64,000 bases of DNA from Bacteroidota bacterium (lineage in GTDB: Bacteria > Bacteroidota > Bacteroidia > Bacteroidales > F082), in NCBI GenBank assembly GCA_016715945.1, contig JADJXJ010000001.1, positions 2,108,001 to 2,172,000 on the forward strand, written 5' to 3'. Positions 33,435 to 41,811 of this stretch are shown in pieces (the first letter of the stretch is position 1; each line of letters begins with the position of its first letter). The notes beneath the pieces are model-generated. The model was not told the DNA's origin, made no database searches, and saw nothing but the letters and a program-made list of their open reading frames with translations. Position numbers and translations under genes: made by a program.

Positions 33435-34721
33435 ATGATCCGATTCTACTCACTTCTCCTTCTTACTTTTCTTATCCGTTTTACTGCCCAAACTCAGGAC
33501 ACCCTGACCGTGATGCAGTACAACCTGCTCTATTATGGCGAAATCACAGGCTTTTGCAACAACAGCAACAACAGCCTCGCCATGAAAGACCCTCACCTGC
33601 GCACCATCCTCGACTTTGTCAAGCCCGACATATTCACAGTAAACGAACTTTCGAAAGATGCACCCATTCATGAGCACCTGCTCAACAATGTGCTCAATGC
33701 CGGTGGCACAGGAAAGTACAGCAAGGCGCAGTTGCGCAACACTGCCAACTCGAACATCGTTAACATGATTTTCTTCGACAACCGCAAACTTGCGCTCAAA
33801 GCCCAATACACCGCACAAAACGTGCTTCGCGACATAGATGTGTACGAGCTGTATTATAAATCGAACGATCTGGCACAGGGCGACACCTCTTTCATTGTTT
33901 GCATTGTGGCACACCTTAAAGCCGGAAACACCACCTCGGATGCCAACTCCCGCAAAATCATGGCTGAAAATGTGATGCGTTTTGTTGAAAACAGGTTTGC
34001 CAACGAAAATGTGATGTTCATGGGCGATTTTAACCTGTACACTGCCTCGGAACCGGCATTTCAGACCATGATCAATTATCCGGCCAGCGTCCAGGCCAGG
34101 TTTCTTGACCCTGTGGGTCAGATGGGCGATTGGAACAACAACGCGTTTTATGCCGCCGTGCATACCCAAAGCACCAATGTGGTTTCGGGCGACTGCAAAT
34201 CGGGAGGTGGGCTCGACGATCGCTTCGATTTCATCCTGATTTCGGACGAAATACGGTTTGGCACACGCAAGGTGCGTTACATTCAGGATACTTACAAGGC
34301 AGTCGGCCAGGACGGCCAACGCTTTAACAATGCCGTCAACTCCGCACCCCAAAACCTGTCGGTGCCTGCCAATGTTGCCGACGCCCTGTTTAACTTTTCC
34401 GACCACCTGCCTGTGACCTTAAAGCTTCGTGTTGATAAAGTGCTGGGCATCAACGAAACAGATCCGAATCCTTACCTTGCAACATTGGCTCCCAACCCGA
34501 CCACCGCCAGCTCACAACTTTCAATCTACCTTGGTGCCGGCGAATCGGCTGAGGTGCAGCTGTATGATTTGTCGGGCAAACTGATGTGGACTTCCGAACC
34601 GGTGGTTCAGGCTGGCCGAAACACCATCCATATCCCCGGCGAAACATTGCAACCGGGCATTTACCTGGTTCGCATTTCAGGAAGCCGCAGGATACAGTCC
34701 TTAAAACTCCTCAGGCGCTGA
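33435..34721 (+). CDS. Secreted endonuclease/exonuclease/phosphatase-family protein with T9SS sorting domain
   Basis: Secreted protein of 428 residues. I chose the ATG at 33435 because it opens a signal peptide (MIRFYSLLLLTFLIRFTAQ). Catalytic EEP blocks are MQYNLLYYGE, VNELSKDA, FMGDFNLYTASEPAF and FSDHLPVTLKL, giving the metal and His/Asp residues expected of DNase I-like hydrolases. The last 80 residues form a type IX secretion sorting domain: APNPTTASSQLSIYL, then VQLYDLSGKL and LQPGIYLVRISG. It should be exported across the outer membrane; nucleic acid or phosphoester substrates are possible. Confidence 0.92.
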   Translation: MIRFYSLLLLTFLIRFTAQTQDTLTVMQYNLLYYGEITGFCNNSNNSLAMKDPHLRTILDFVKPDIFTVNELSKDAPIHEHLLNNVLNAGGTGKYSKAQLRNTANSNIVNMIFFDNRKLALKAQYTAQNVLRDIDVYELYYKSNDLAQGDTSFIVCIVAHLKAGNTTSDANSRKIMAENVMRFVENRFANENVMFMGDFNLYTASEPAFQTMINYPASVQARFLDPVGQMGDWNNNAFYAAVHTQSTNVVSGDCKSGGGLDDRFDFILISDEIRFGTRKVRYIQDTYKAVGQDGQRFNNAVNSAPQNLSVPANVADALFNFSDHLPVTLKLRVDKVLGINETDPNPYLATLAPNPTTASSQLSIYLGAGESAEVQLYDLSGKLMWTSEPVVQAGRNTIHIPGETLQPGIYLVRISGSRRIQSLKLLRR

Positions 34722-34744
34722 TGGTAAAGCAAATGCAGGCCTGA

Positions 34745-35446
34745 TCAGCCGAATAGTGTCGGCTGCAAGGGCTCCGGCATGATGAGACGTTCATCATCGT
34801 TGCGCACATTGTTCACTGCGCGTGATACCGGGTACATATCCATTTCTTCACCGGGATACGGACATAACAGATCCAGCAGCTGCGCTTCGTCGTCCGACTG
34901 AAGCCATGTTTGTTCATTGCCGGGCTTCAATATTACCGGCATGCGGTGATGTATGCCCTCCATCAGCCCGTTGGCCTGCGTGGTCAGAATGGAGAAGGTG
35001 TGGATAAGTTCACCATTCGGGGATTTCCATACTTCCCAGATGCCTGCCATGGCAAAGATGGGTTCATTTTTCAGAAAGATGCGGTAGGGCTGCCCGGTTT
35101 CCTTTTTCCACTCATAAAATCCATTGGCCGGCACCAGGCATCTCCGTTGCCGGAAAGCCTGCCTGAAAGCCGGTTTTTCCTGCACTGTTTCGGCTCTGCT
35201 GTTGATCATTCGGGCAGCCCCCCACATATCTTTTGCCCACGATGGCACCAGCCCCCAGCGGTAATGACTGATGCGATGAGGGTTGCTGTTGCTGATCACA
35301 GGAAGCCATTGTGTGGGAGCACAATTGTAACCTTTTGGCACCGCTTTTCCATCGCCTTGTGGACGGTGCAACTCATCGAAAAGTTCGGTCATAAACCTTT
35401 CCGAAATTTCCTTTCCTTTCACCGAAAGCTGAAATCGTCCGCACAT
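34745..35446 (-). CDS. SOS response-associated peptidase family protein (SRAP, YedK/HMCES)
   Basis: Protein of 233 residues that forms covalent links to abasic sites in single-stranded DNA. I chose the ATG at 35446 because MCGRF gives the conserved Cys2 at the processed N-terminus. Other marks are INSRAETV, PANGFYEWKK and HHRMPVIL. It follows the NUDIX gene by 4 bases, which makes a small operon for DNA or nucleotide damage. It converges with the EEP gene. Confidence 0.95.
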   Translation of the reverse strand: MCGRFQLSVKGKEISERFMTELFDELHRPQGDGKAVPKGYNCAPTQWLPVISNSNPHRISHYRWGLVPSWAKDMWGAARMINSRAETVQEKPAFRQAFRQRRCLVPANGFYEWKKETGQPYRIFLKNEPIFAMAGIWEVWKSPNGELIHTFSILTTQANGLMEGIHHRMPVILKPGNEQTWLQSDDEAQLLDLLCPYPGEEMDMYPVSRAVNNVRNDDERLIMPEPLQPTLFG

Positions 35447-35450
35447 AATT

Positions 35451-35900
35451 CTATTCCTCGTGAAATGAGGCCAATACGTCTTCCAGGATGTCCCTGTGGT
35501 CGAATGCCATCTCGGGCAAGGCATCAATGCCAAACCAGGCAGCCCTGGCCGCATCATCTCCTGCCAGAGGCTGAGGTTTGAAGCCCAGAAGCGACATGAA
35601 CACAACGGTAATAGTCCGGTGCCTCGGGTCGCGGTCGGGCTTGCTGTACACCCCGAAAAGCTCAAAACCGTCGTGTACGACTCCTGTTTCTTCGGCCGTC
35701 TCACGCTGAACGGCCTGCTCCACAGTCTCATTCTCATCCACAAAACCACCCGGAAATGCCCAGGCACCCTCGAACGGCGGATTGCTCCGGCGGATCAGCA
35801 GGACTTCGATGTTGCCTGTATCCGAGATGTAAAATACCACTGCATCAACCGTCACTGCCGGACGGGGATAGTCGTAACAATACCTGCCCTTGACCGCCAT
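35451..35900 (-). CDS. NUDIX hydrolase
   Basis: Protein of 149 residues. The Nudix box runs from GGFVDENETVEQ to RETAEETGV, with Gly, Glu, Arg-Glu and Glu-Glu at the required places. The first strand region AVTVDAVVFYI and LLIRRSNPPFEGAWAFPGG look like ADP-ribose or sugar-nucleotide pyrophosphatases. It starts 3 bases after the broken secreted-protein gene and 4 bases before the SRAP gene. Confidence 0.94.
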   Translation of the reverse strand: MAVKGRYCYDYPRPAVTVDAVVFYISDTGNIEVLLIRRSNPPFEGAWAFPGGFVDENETVEQAVQRETAEETGVVHDGFELFGVYSKPDRDPRHRTITVVFMSLLGFKPQPLAGDDAARAAWFGIDALPEMAFDHRDILEDVLASFHEE

Positions 35901-35903
35901 AAC

Positions 35904-36736
35904 TCACCTGTTTTTTATGAATCGAAACGCCGGAAAACCATCAGTGTGAATAATCAACAAACCCGGGGGCAAACCGGCAACCGGAATCCGGCCGGCATCC
36001 ACAAGCCCTGCGCCAAGCAACCTGCCCATGCCATCGAAAATGCGATAAGGCCTCTGATCACATAGTGCATCGCCATCTTGCATGAGATACACCGCATCAC
36101 CCTTGTCTACAAGCCGTATGCCTGAAACAAGCTTTCCGCCGATCCCTGTTGTACAGTAAATCACCCTCAAGTGGCACCCCAAGCCATTGGATATAATCCG
36201 GACAGACCTCAGGGGCTGCGCTGACGCTGTACGAACCGTCCTGAGTCACTTTGAGCACATTCGAAACTGCTCCGGGAATGGGCTGCCCGTTGCGATACCA
36301 GGTGATATTGGTGTTGTAGGGCATTCCCAGCTCGAAGCTCAGGCTATCGCCAGGGCACCAGACAATCTCGCCTTCGGGGCCAATGGAAAACGTGCCATCG
36401 ATGATGACAAAAGGGGGCAAAAAACATACCCGTCCACAAAAACTCCGGCGAGGTAGCGGTTTGTCCGCCCTGCGTCACAGTGACCGACACATAGGAGGCA
36501 GCAAAATTGTGGTAATCCATCACCAGTTGCTGAAACACCTGCCCGGGCAAGGACTGTGTCTGAGAACTGCCTAAATATCGCCGGTGCCACTGATACGTGT
36601 CGAAAACCTGTGTACTTACCACACCCGTGCCCTCAGGACACAGCATATTTTCGCCGGTCACTGTGGGATTGAGCGTTTGCGCATTTGCCGGATAAACCAG
36701 CATGAACAGCAGCATTGAAAACAAAAACTGACGCAT
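35904..36736 (-). pseudogene. Frameshifted secreted protein with Ig-like domain and degenerate sorting domain
   Basis: Three minus-strand frames give one continuous protein. Frame 1 has a signal peptide (MRQFLFSMLLFMLVYPANA) and an Ig-like part up to LWTGMFF. Frame 2 continues PPFVIIDGTFSIGPEGEIVWCPGD to about GVPLEGDLLYN, frame 3 ends with IYCTTGIGGKLVSGIRLVDKG and YRIFDGMGRLLGAGLVDAG, the shape of a C-terminal sorting domain. The first break lies at the A6 run 36419-36424 and can be closed by removing one base. The second is between about 36135 and 36182. Real decay or sequencing error cannot be separated here. Confidence 0.72.
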
Positions 36737-36800
36737 GGAGGGTAGTTTTCGCCAAAGGTATAACAAGACCGTCGAAGCCGGGTACTATTTTTTCTAAAAC

Positions 36801-36825
36801 AAAAAAGCCTCCTTGTGTGGAGGCT
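36801..36825 (-). terminator. Terminator of the yceD-rpmF-plsX-fabH operon
   Basis: On the minus strand AGCCTCC, six-base loop, GGAGGCT, then six T, 28 bases after the fabH stop. Confidence 0.88.
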
Positions 36826-36852
36826 ATTGATATCATAAGTAGTTACCCGGGT

Positions 36853-37854
36853 TTATTTGGGGTCGTAGGCCCACTTCAGCCATACCGAACCCCAGGTAAA
36901 TCCACCGCCGAAAGCGGCAAGGATGAGGTTGTCGCCTTTGCGGAGCTTGTTTTCCCACTCATACAAACAGATGGGAATGGTTCCGTTGGTAGTATTTCCG
37001 TAGCGTTCAATATTCACCATCACCTTTTCGGCCGGCAATCCGACGCGCCTTGCTGTGGCGTCGATGATTCGCAGATTGGCCTGATGTGGCACCAGGTAAG
37101 CAATATCCTCGGGTTGCAGTCCGTTGCGTTCGACCACTGCTGCAGCAACATCGGCCATATTGGTTACAGCAAATTTGAATACTGCCTGGCCTTCCTGATA
37201 GACAAAATGCTCGCGTGCATCAACGGTCTGATGCGATGGCGGCTTAACCGACCCCCCAGCCTTCATGTGCAGGTGCGTCATGCCCGATCCATCCGATTGC
37301 AGCATGGCATCCATCACCCCGACGGGTTCGGCAGAAGGCTCAAGCAGCACAGCCCCTCCCCCGTCACCAAAAATAACACAGGTGGCACGGTCGGTATAGT
37401 CAACAATAGCCGACATCTTATCCGCGCCTACCACAACGATCTTTTTGTAGGTACCACTCTCGATGAACTTTGAGGCGGTAACCAGGGCATAGATAAAGCC
37501 CGAACAGGCCGCATTGAGGTCGTAACTGAAAGCGTTTTTGATGCCACAATTGTGGCTGATGATGTTGGCCGTTGCCGGGAAAAGCATATCGGGGGTAACT
37601 GTGGCGCAAATGAGCATATCTACCTCATCTGGCGAAGTGCCAGTTTTTTCGAGCAAGCCTTTTACGGCAGCAGTGCCAATCACCGAGGTTCCTTTGCCTT
37701 CGCCTTTCAGTATGTGTCGCTCCCTGATGCCTGTACGGGTGACAATCCACTCGTCGGTGGTATCCACCATTTTTTCAAGGTCGGCATTGGTGAGCAGATC
37801 TTCGGGCACCCAGGCATGAATGCCTGTTACGGCAGCATAGATTTTCTTCTCCAT
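36853..37854 (-). CDS. fabH: Beta-ketoacyl-ACP synthase III
   Basis: Thiolase-fold enzyme of 333 residues that starts fatty-acid synthesis from acetyl-CoA and malonyl-ACP. I chose ATG at 37854, which leaves two bases between it and the plsX stop; the ATG at 37872 would overlap plsX. Catalytic Cys about residue 117 in LNAACSGF, His in LVPHQANLRI and Asn in GNTTNGTIPI are all present. Last gene of the conserved yceD-rpmF-plsX-fabH operon. Confidence 0.96.
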   Translation of the reverse strand: MEKKIYAAVTGIHAWVPEDLLTNADLEKMVDTTDEWIVTRTGIRERHILKGEGKGTSVIGTAAVKGLLEKTGTSPDEVDMLICATVTPDMLFPATANIISHNCGIKNAFSYDLNAACSGFIYALVTASKFIESGTYKKIVVVGADKMSAIVDYTDRATCVIFGDGGGAVLLEPSAEPVGVMDAMLQSDGSGMTHLHMKAGGSVKPPSHQTVDAREHFVYQEGQAVFKFAVTNMADVAAAVVERNGLQPEDIAYLVPHQANLRIIDATARRVGLPAEKVMVNIERYGNTTNGTIPICLYEWENKLRKGDNLILAAFGGGFTWGSVWLKWAYDPK

Positions 37855-37856
37855 TG

Positions 37857-38831
37857 TCAAAAGTTGGTCCATTCAAACTTCTGGATGCCAAAGTTTTCCA
37901 TGGCATCTTTGATTTTATCACTCAGACGCGATTCGGCCACCTCCCTCGAAAGCAGCATCATGTTTTTAATGGCGAGCGGACTGCTGATGCCGTGCCCGAT
38001 GATGACATGCCCGTTTATGCCGATGATCGGAGTTCCTCCGTAATTCTCGTAATTGAATCGCGAAAAAAAATCGTCGAGCAGGCCGCGCTTTTCCATGATG
38101 CGGTAGATTGCCTGCAACTGTTTGATGACAATGTTGCCGGTGAAACCATCGCAAACAACCACATCGGCTTTGTCGTTGAACAGGTCGCGGCCTTCCACAT
38201 TGCCAACAAAGTTGAAGTCGTTGGTGTCTTTCATCATCTGCCATGCGGATTGCACAAGCAGATTTCCCTTTTTTTCCTCTTCGCCTATGTTGAGCAAGGC
38301 CACCCTTGGGTTGTCAATACCCATGACCACCGATGCATAAATTGAGCCCAGAAAACCATACTGATAAAGTACGTCGGCCCGGGCATCGGGGTTGGTTCCC
38401 ACATCGAGAATAATCTTGTAGGTGCCGTTTAGTTTAGGTATGGGTACAAGGCTGGCAGGCCGGATGATTCCGGGAATGGTACCCATGACACTGGTGGCTC
38501 CCACAAACATGGCACCACTGTTTCCGGCACTCGCAAACGCATCTATCTCTCCTTTTATGAGCCACTCAAAGCCCTTGACGATAGAAGAATTTTGCTTGGC
38601 TTTAAATGCTTTGATGGGCTTATCGGCCATGGTGATGACCTCGGTGCAATGCACAATTTCGATGCTGCCATTGTGCGGCGGCATGTCGCGCAGGCCATCT
38701 TTGATCTGCTGCTCATCACCGAAAAGTACAAGGGTACAACCCTCGCGCAGTTCGGGCGCAAGCAGTTTCAGGCCTTCCAAAGGGGATGCCGGAGCAAAAT
38801 CGCCCCCAAAAACATCGAGGCCCAGTCGCAT
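37857..38831 (-). CDS. plsX: Phosphate acyltransferase PlsX
   Basis: Soluble enzyme of 324 residues that makes acyl-phosphate from acyl-ACP for phospholipid synthesis. The start MRLGLDVFGGDFAP is the PlsX signature. SAGNSGAMFVGATSVMG, IPGIIRPAS and VVCDGFTGNIVIKQ are further typical blocks. It stands between rpmF and fabH. Confidence 0.96.
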   Translation of the reverse strand: MRLGLDVFGGDFAPASPLEGLKLLAPELREGCTLVLFGDEQQIKDGLRDMPPHNGSIEIVHCTEVITMADKPIKAFKAKQNSSIVKGFEWLIKGEIDAFASAGNSGAMFVGATSVMGTIPGIIRPASLVPIPKLNGTYKIILDVGTNPDARADVLYQYGFLGSIYASVVMGIDNPRVALLNIGEEEKKGNLLVQSAWQMMKDTNDFNFVGNVEGRDLFNDKADVVVCDGFTGNIVIKQLQAIYRIMEKRGLLDDFFSRFNYENYGGTPIIGINGHVIIGHGISSPLAIKNMMLLSREVAESRLSDKIKDAMENFGIQKFEWTNF

Positions 38832-38868
38832 TACCTAGTTGTAAACGGATTGTTCAACCGGGCAAATA

Positions 38869-39057
38869 TCAGGCTTTGGCGCCTTCCATTACCAGCTTGC
38901 CCTTGTAATACAGATCGCCGTCCACGTAATATGCCCTGTGGTAAACATGGATGGTGCCTGTAGTCGGACATTTGGCAAGCTGAGGCATCTGAGCTTTGTC
39001 GTGTGTTCTGCGTTTATCTCTTCTGGTTGCAGAATGTCTCCGTTTTGGATGTGGCAT
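38869..39057 (-). CDS. rpmF: 50S ribosomal protein L32 (zinc-free form)
   Basis: Ribosomal protein of 62 residues. The basic start MPHPKRRHSATRRDKRRTH is typical. The zinc ribbon normally has four cysteines; here only one is left (KCPTTGT), and the second pair is replaced by RAYYVDGDLYY. This type is known from Flavobacteriia-like genomes. It lies 27 bases after yceD and 37 before plsX, the standard order. Confidence 0.96.
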   Translation of the reverse strand: MPHPKRRHSATRRDKRRTHDKAQMPQLAKCPTTGTIHVYHRAYYVDGDLYYKGKLVMEGAKA

Positions 39058-39084
39058 GGCTTTTTAGTTTTTTGGATTAATTAA

Positions 39085-39624
39085 TCAGTTTGTCTGTGGT
39101 TCTTCATCAGGCTTGATGAGCGATTGCAGCTGGCTCCAACGGGGGTCAACCGAGGCTTCGGGCTTCAGCCGTTCGAGCAGGGCCAGAACCTCCGGATTGC
39201 AGGTAGCCTGGCCGTGGGCATCGGGCAAATGTACCTTGCGCATGGGAACGAGCAACATCAGGTACTCATAAACCAGCTGGAATACATCATATTCATGCAA
39301 ATCCCTGGGGATGAGCATTACATCTTCCGATTCCTCCTCCAGGTGATCGCCATATTTGAGCAGATACCTGAAAGTTCCGTTGATTGGCTGTATGTAATCC
39401 TCAGCACAACGGTCGCAATTCAGCTTCAACCAGCCTTTGTAATTGAATTCCATGGCAATGAATGCCGGCTGCTTGTCGAGCACAAGGCTCAGGTGCACCT
39501 CGCCGGACTCAGCCTCCGGAAACTGACTGAATGCAAGGAATTCGCTACCCAGGTCGAAGTCGTAAGTCTTCGGCCCCAGGCTGCTCCCTGTGAGTGGCAA
39601 GATGAATTCCCTTTCGTATTTCAC
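39085..39624 (-). CDS. yceD: YceD family (DUF177) protein
   Basis: Protein of 179 residues found next to rpmF in nearly all bacteria and linked to 23S rRNA or ribosome assembly. The central LKLNCDRCAEDYIQPINGTFRYLL matches the family Cys-x-x-Cys block (CDRC), although only this pair and one later Cys are present. The first gene of the operon, with a well-placed promoter at 39650-39680. Confidence 0.9.
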   Translation of the reverse strand: MKYEREFILPLTGSSLGPKTYDFDLGSEFLAFSQFPEAESGEVHLSLVLDKQPAFIAMEFNYKGWLKLNCDRCAEDYIQPINGTFRYLLKYGDHLEEESEDVMLIPRDLHEYDVFQLVYEYLMLLVPMRKVHLPDAHGQATCNPEVLALLERLKPEASVDPRWSQLQSLIKPDEEPQTN

Positions 39625-39649
39625 TGAATTGCTCCAAAAAATCGGGCGG

Positions 39650-39680
39650 CAAAGATAGGCATTTCTGCTTGTATATCAAA
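39650..39680 (-). promoter_or_regulatory. Promoter of the yceD-rpmF-plsX-fabH operon
   Basis: On the minus strand TTTG (39677-39680), 19 bases, TATCTTTG (39650-39657): an exact match to the Bacteroidetes consensus. The leader is about 19 bases. The remaining 240 bases up to the next gene hold no supportable gene. Confidence 0.7.
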
Positions 39681-39920
39681 ATGCAGCGAATTTATTGAAG
39701 CTGTGGCTATTCTGTACTTACCATCCTGTTCAGACACTTCCTGCACCTGGCGCCATTCCGGCTGTTTCAGCGCTCCAACAGGCCAAAACTGCCAGTTTCG
39801 CACATCCTGAATTCAGGCAAAAATCCATGAACGCAATCGTTTTAATTTTTGTTTGTGAAATCTGTAACAATAAGATGTGATTTGCTAATTTCGCAACCTA
39901 AAATCAGAAAATTAAGAACT

Positions 39921-40838
39921 ATGATGTGGTTAAATAAGATCATTGCTTCGATGCTGCCCTACATGCCACGCGACCTGGTGTGGTTGTTTTCTAAACGCTA
40001 CATCGCCGGCAGGCGCATCGAAGATGCCATCAGGATAAGCAAAGAACTGAATTCCAAAGGGATGATGGTGACTATCGACCTCCTGGGCGAATTTATCACC
40101 GAACTTAGCCAGGCCGAGCAAAATAAAAAGGAATACCTCGATATCATCGACACCATCCAGCGCCACAACATCAACGGCAACTATTCGCTCAAGCCTACCA
40201 TGTTTGGTCTGCTCATCGACAAAGAGGTGTGCTATGCCAACATCCGCGAGATTGTTGCCAAGGCTGCCAGCTACAACAACTTTATCCGGATCGACATGGA
40301 AGACTCGCAGTGTGTTGACCTCGAGATAGAACTCTTTCGCAGGCTGAAAGCCGAATTTCCGAACAATGTGGGATTGGTGGTTCAGGCCTATCTGAAGCGT
40401 ACGCTGAGCGATTTGCACAACATGCTCGACCTGCACACTCCCGAAACTCCCTTGAATTTCAGGTTGTGCAAAGGCATCTATGTTGAGCCTGAGCATATTG
40501 CATACAAAAAGTATCACGAAATCAACGAACATTTTCTCGAAGACCTTGAGTTTATGTTTAGCCATGGCATTTATCCCGGCATTGCCACGCACGACAAGCC
40601 GCTGGTGGAAGGCGCCTACAGGTTGATAGAAAAATACAAGGTTCCCCGCGAAAAATATGAGTTTCAGATGCTTTACGGGGTCACTCCCCAATTGCGCAAC
40701 AGCATAGTCGAAGCCGGACACCGCATGCGCATCTATGTGCCTTTTGGTGAGCAGTGGTTTGCCTATTCCACACGAAGGCTGAAAGAAAATCCGAGAATGG
40801 CCTGGGATATTATCAAGGCTTTGTTTGTAAGGGGCTGA
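39921..40838 (+). CDS. Proline dehydrogenase family protein
   Basis: TIM-barrel flavoenzyme of 305 residues that oxidises proline to pyrroline-5-carboxylate. I chose the ATG at 39921 (MMWLNKIIASMLPYMPRDL). Family blocks are VTIDLLGEF, FIRIDMEDSQ, VGLVVQAYLKRT, FRLCKGIYVEP, GIATHDKP and FQMLYGVTPQLRN, ending near YSTRRLKENP. It lacks the P5C dehydrogenase domain of PutA, so that enzyme is encoded elsewhere. Confidence 0.94.
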   Translation: MMWLNKIIASMLPYMPRDLVWLFSKRYIAGRRIEDAIRISKELNSKGMMVTIDLLGEFITELSQAEQNKKEYLDIIDTIQRHNINGNYSLKPTMFGLLIDKEVCYANIREIVAKAASYNNFIRIDMEDSQCVDLEIELFRRLKAEFPNNVGLVVQAYLKRTLSDLHNMLDLHTPETPLNFRLCKGIYVEPEHIAYKKYHEINEHFLEDLEFMFSHGIYPGIATHDKPLVEGAYRLIEKYKVPREKYEFQMLYGVTPQLRNSIVEAGHRMRIYVPFGEQWFAYSTRRLKENPRMAWDIIKALFVRG

Positions 40839-40918
40839 CAAACAATACCTTAATCACAATTTGCCCGTAAAGGTCATTTACTGGCAAAAATATCCGGAGT
40901 TCACGCCAAAACTTAGTG

Positions 40919-40950
40919 TTTGGTGAAGGACTCTTTTTATATTACTTTTG
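40919..40950 (+). promoter_or_regulatory. Promoter of the GT5/DUF4270/glmS region
   Basis: TTTG (40919-40922), 20 bases, TACTTTTG (40943-40950), then about 28 bases of leader to ATG 40985. A near-exact Bacteroidetes promoter. Confidence 0.7.
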
Positions 40951-40984
40951 TAGTTTGTATTCAGGGCATTCTTAAACGAAACGA

Positions 40985-41797
40985 ATGGAAAAACCAAGAG
41001 TTCTCTTTGTTGCGCAATACATCACGCCTTTTGTGAAGGAATGTCAGATCAGCAATATTGGTCGTCGGCTTCCACAGGGCATTCAGGAGCGAGGCAAAGA
41101 AATCAGGACATTTATGCCGCGTTTCGGCAACATCAACGAACGGCGCAACCAATTGCACGAGGTCATACGCCTTTCGGGCATGAACCTCATTATCAACGAT
41201 ACAGATCATCCACTCATTATCAAGGTAGCTTCTATTCAACAAGCCAGAATGCAGGTCTATTTCATTGATAATGAGGACTTCTTCCACCGAAAATTCACCA
41301 TCACCGACAAAAACGGTCACTTTTTCGACGACAATGATGAGCGCACCATTTTCTTTTCGCGCGGCGTAATTGAAACAGTGAAAAAACTTGGATGGCAACC
41401 TAACCTGATTCATTGCCACGGATGGATGTCGGCCCTCGTGCCCCTTTACATAAAAAAAGCCTACAAGGACAGTCCGCTGTTCAGCGATGTAAAAGTGGTG
41501 TATTCTCTTTATGATGACCATTTTACTGAAAGTTTCCGCCCGAACTTCGACAAAAAACTCAAGCTTCCGGGCATTGGCCCCAAAGACCTCAAATACTTTA
41601 AAGAGCCTAACTACGTTAACCTGACCAAAGCCGCCATCGAATATTCGGATGCCGTTATCGTTGCCGGCGAACAGGTCTTGCCCGAGCTGGTTGAGTTTGC
41701 CACCGAGAAAAAGAAACCCCTGCTTCATCATACTGAAGAGGGATATATCGATGCCTACAACCAATTCTACGACAGCCTGCTAGGTTTGAAGAAGTAA
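40985..41797 (+). CDS. Glycogen/starch synthase-type glycosyltransferase, N-terminal half only
   Basis: Protein of 270 residues matching only the first (acceptor-side) Rossmann domain of GT5 glycogen synthases: VLFVAQYITPFVKECQISNI, RTFMPRFGNINERRNQLHEV, PNLIHCHGWMSALVPLY and DAVIVAGEQVLPEL. The C-terminal nucleotide-sugar domain with its KTGGL and E(x7)E region is missing, and the gene ends cleanly, so it is not a fresh truncation. The same half-size gene in front of a DUF4270 gene occurs, from memory, in many Bacteroidales. Activity as a glycosyltransferase is doubtful. Confidence 0.85.
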   Translation: MEKPRVLFVAQYITPFVKECQISNIGRRLPQGIQERGKEIRTFMPRFGNINERRNQLHEVIRLSGMNLIINDTDHPLIIKVASIQQARMQVYFIDNEDFFHRKFTITDKNGHFFDDNDERTIFFSRGVIETVKKLGWQPNLIHCHGWMSALVPLYIKKAYKDSPLFSDVKVVYSLYDDHFTESFRPNFDKKLKLPGIGPKDLKYFKEPNYVNLTKAAIEYSDAVIVAGEQVLPELVEFATEKKKPLLHHTEEGYIDAYNQFYDSLLGLKK

Positions 41798-41811
41798 AAA
41801 CGAATCACTGC

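Noticed and set aside
33450..34406. 318-codon frame antisense to the EEP gene
   Set aside because: The EEP catalytic motifs and sorting domain are on the plus strand.
39621..39803. Short minus-strand open frame upstream of yceD
   Set aside because: It contains the exact-consensus promoter of the yceD operon and shows no protein-like features.
40961..41764. Antisense frame covering nearly all of the GT5-half gene
   Set aside because: Mirror effect of codon use; no signal, motif or promoter.
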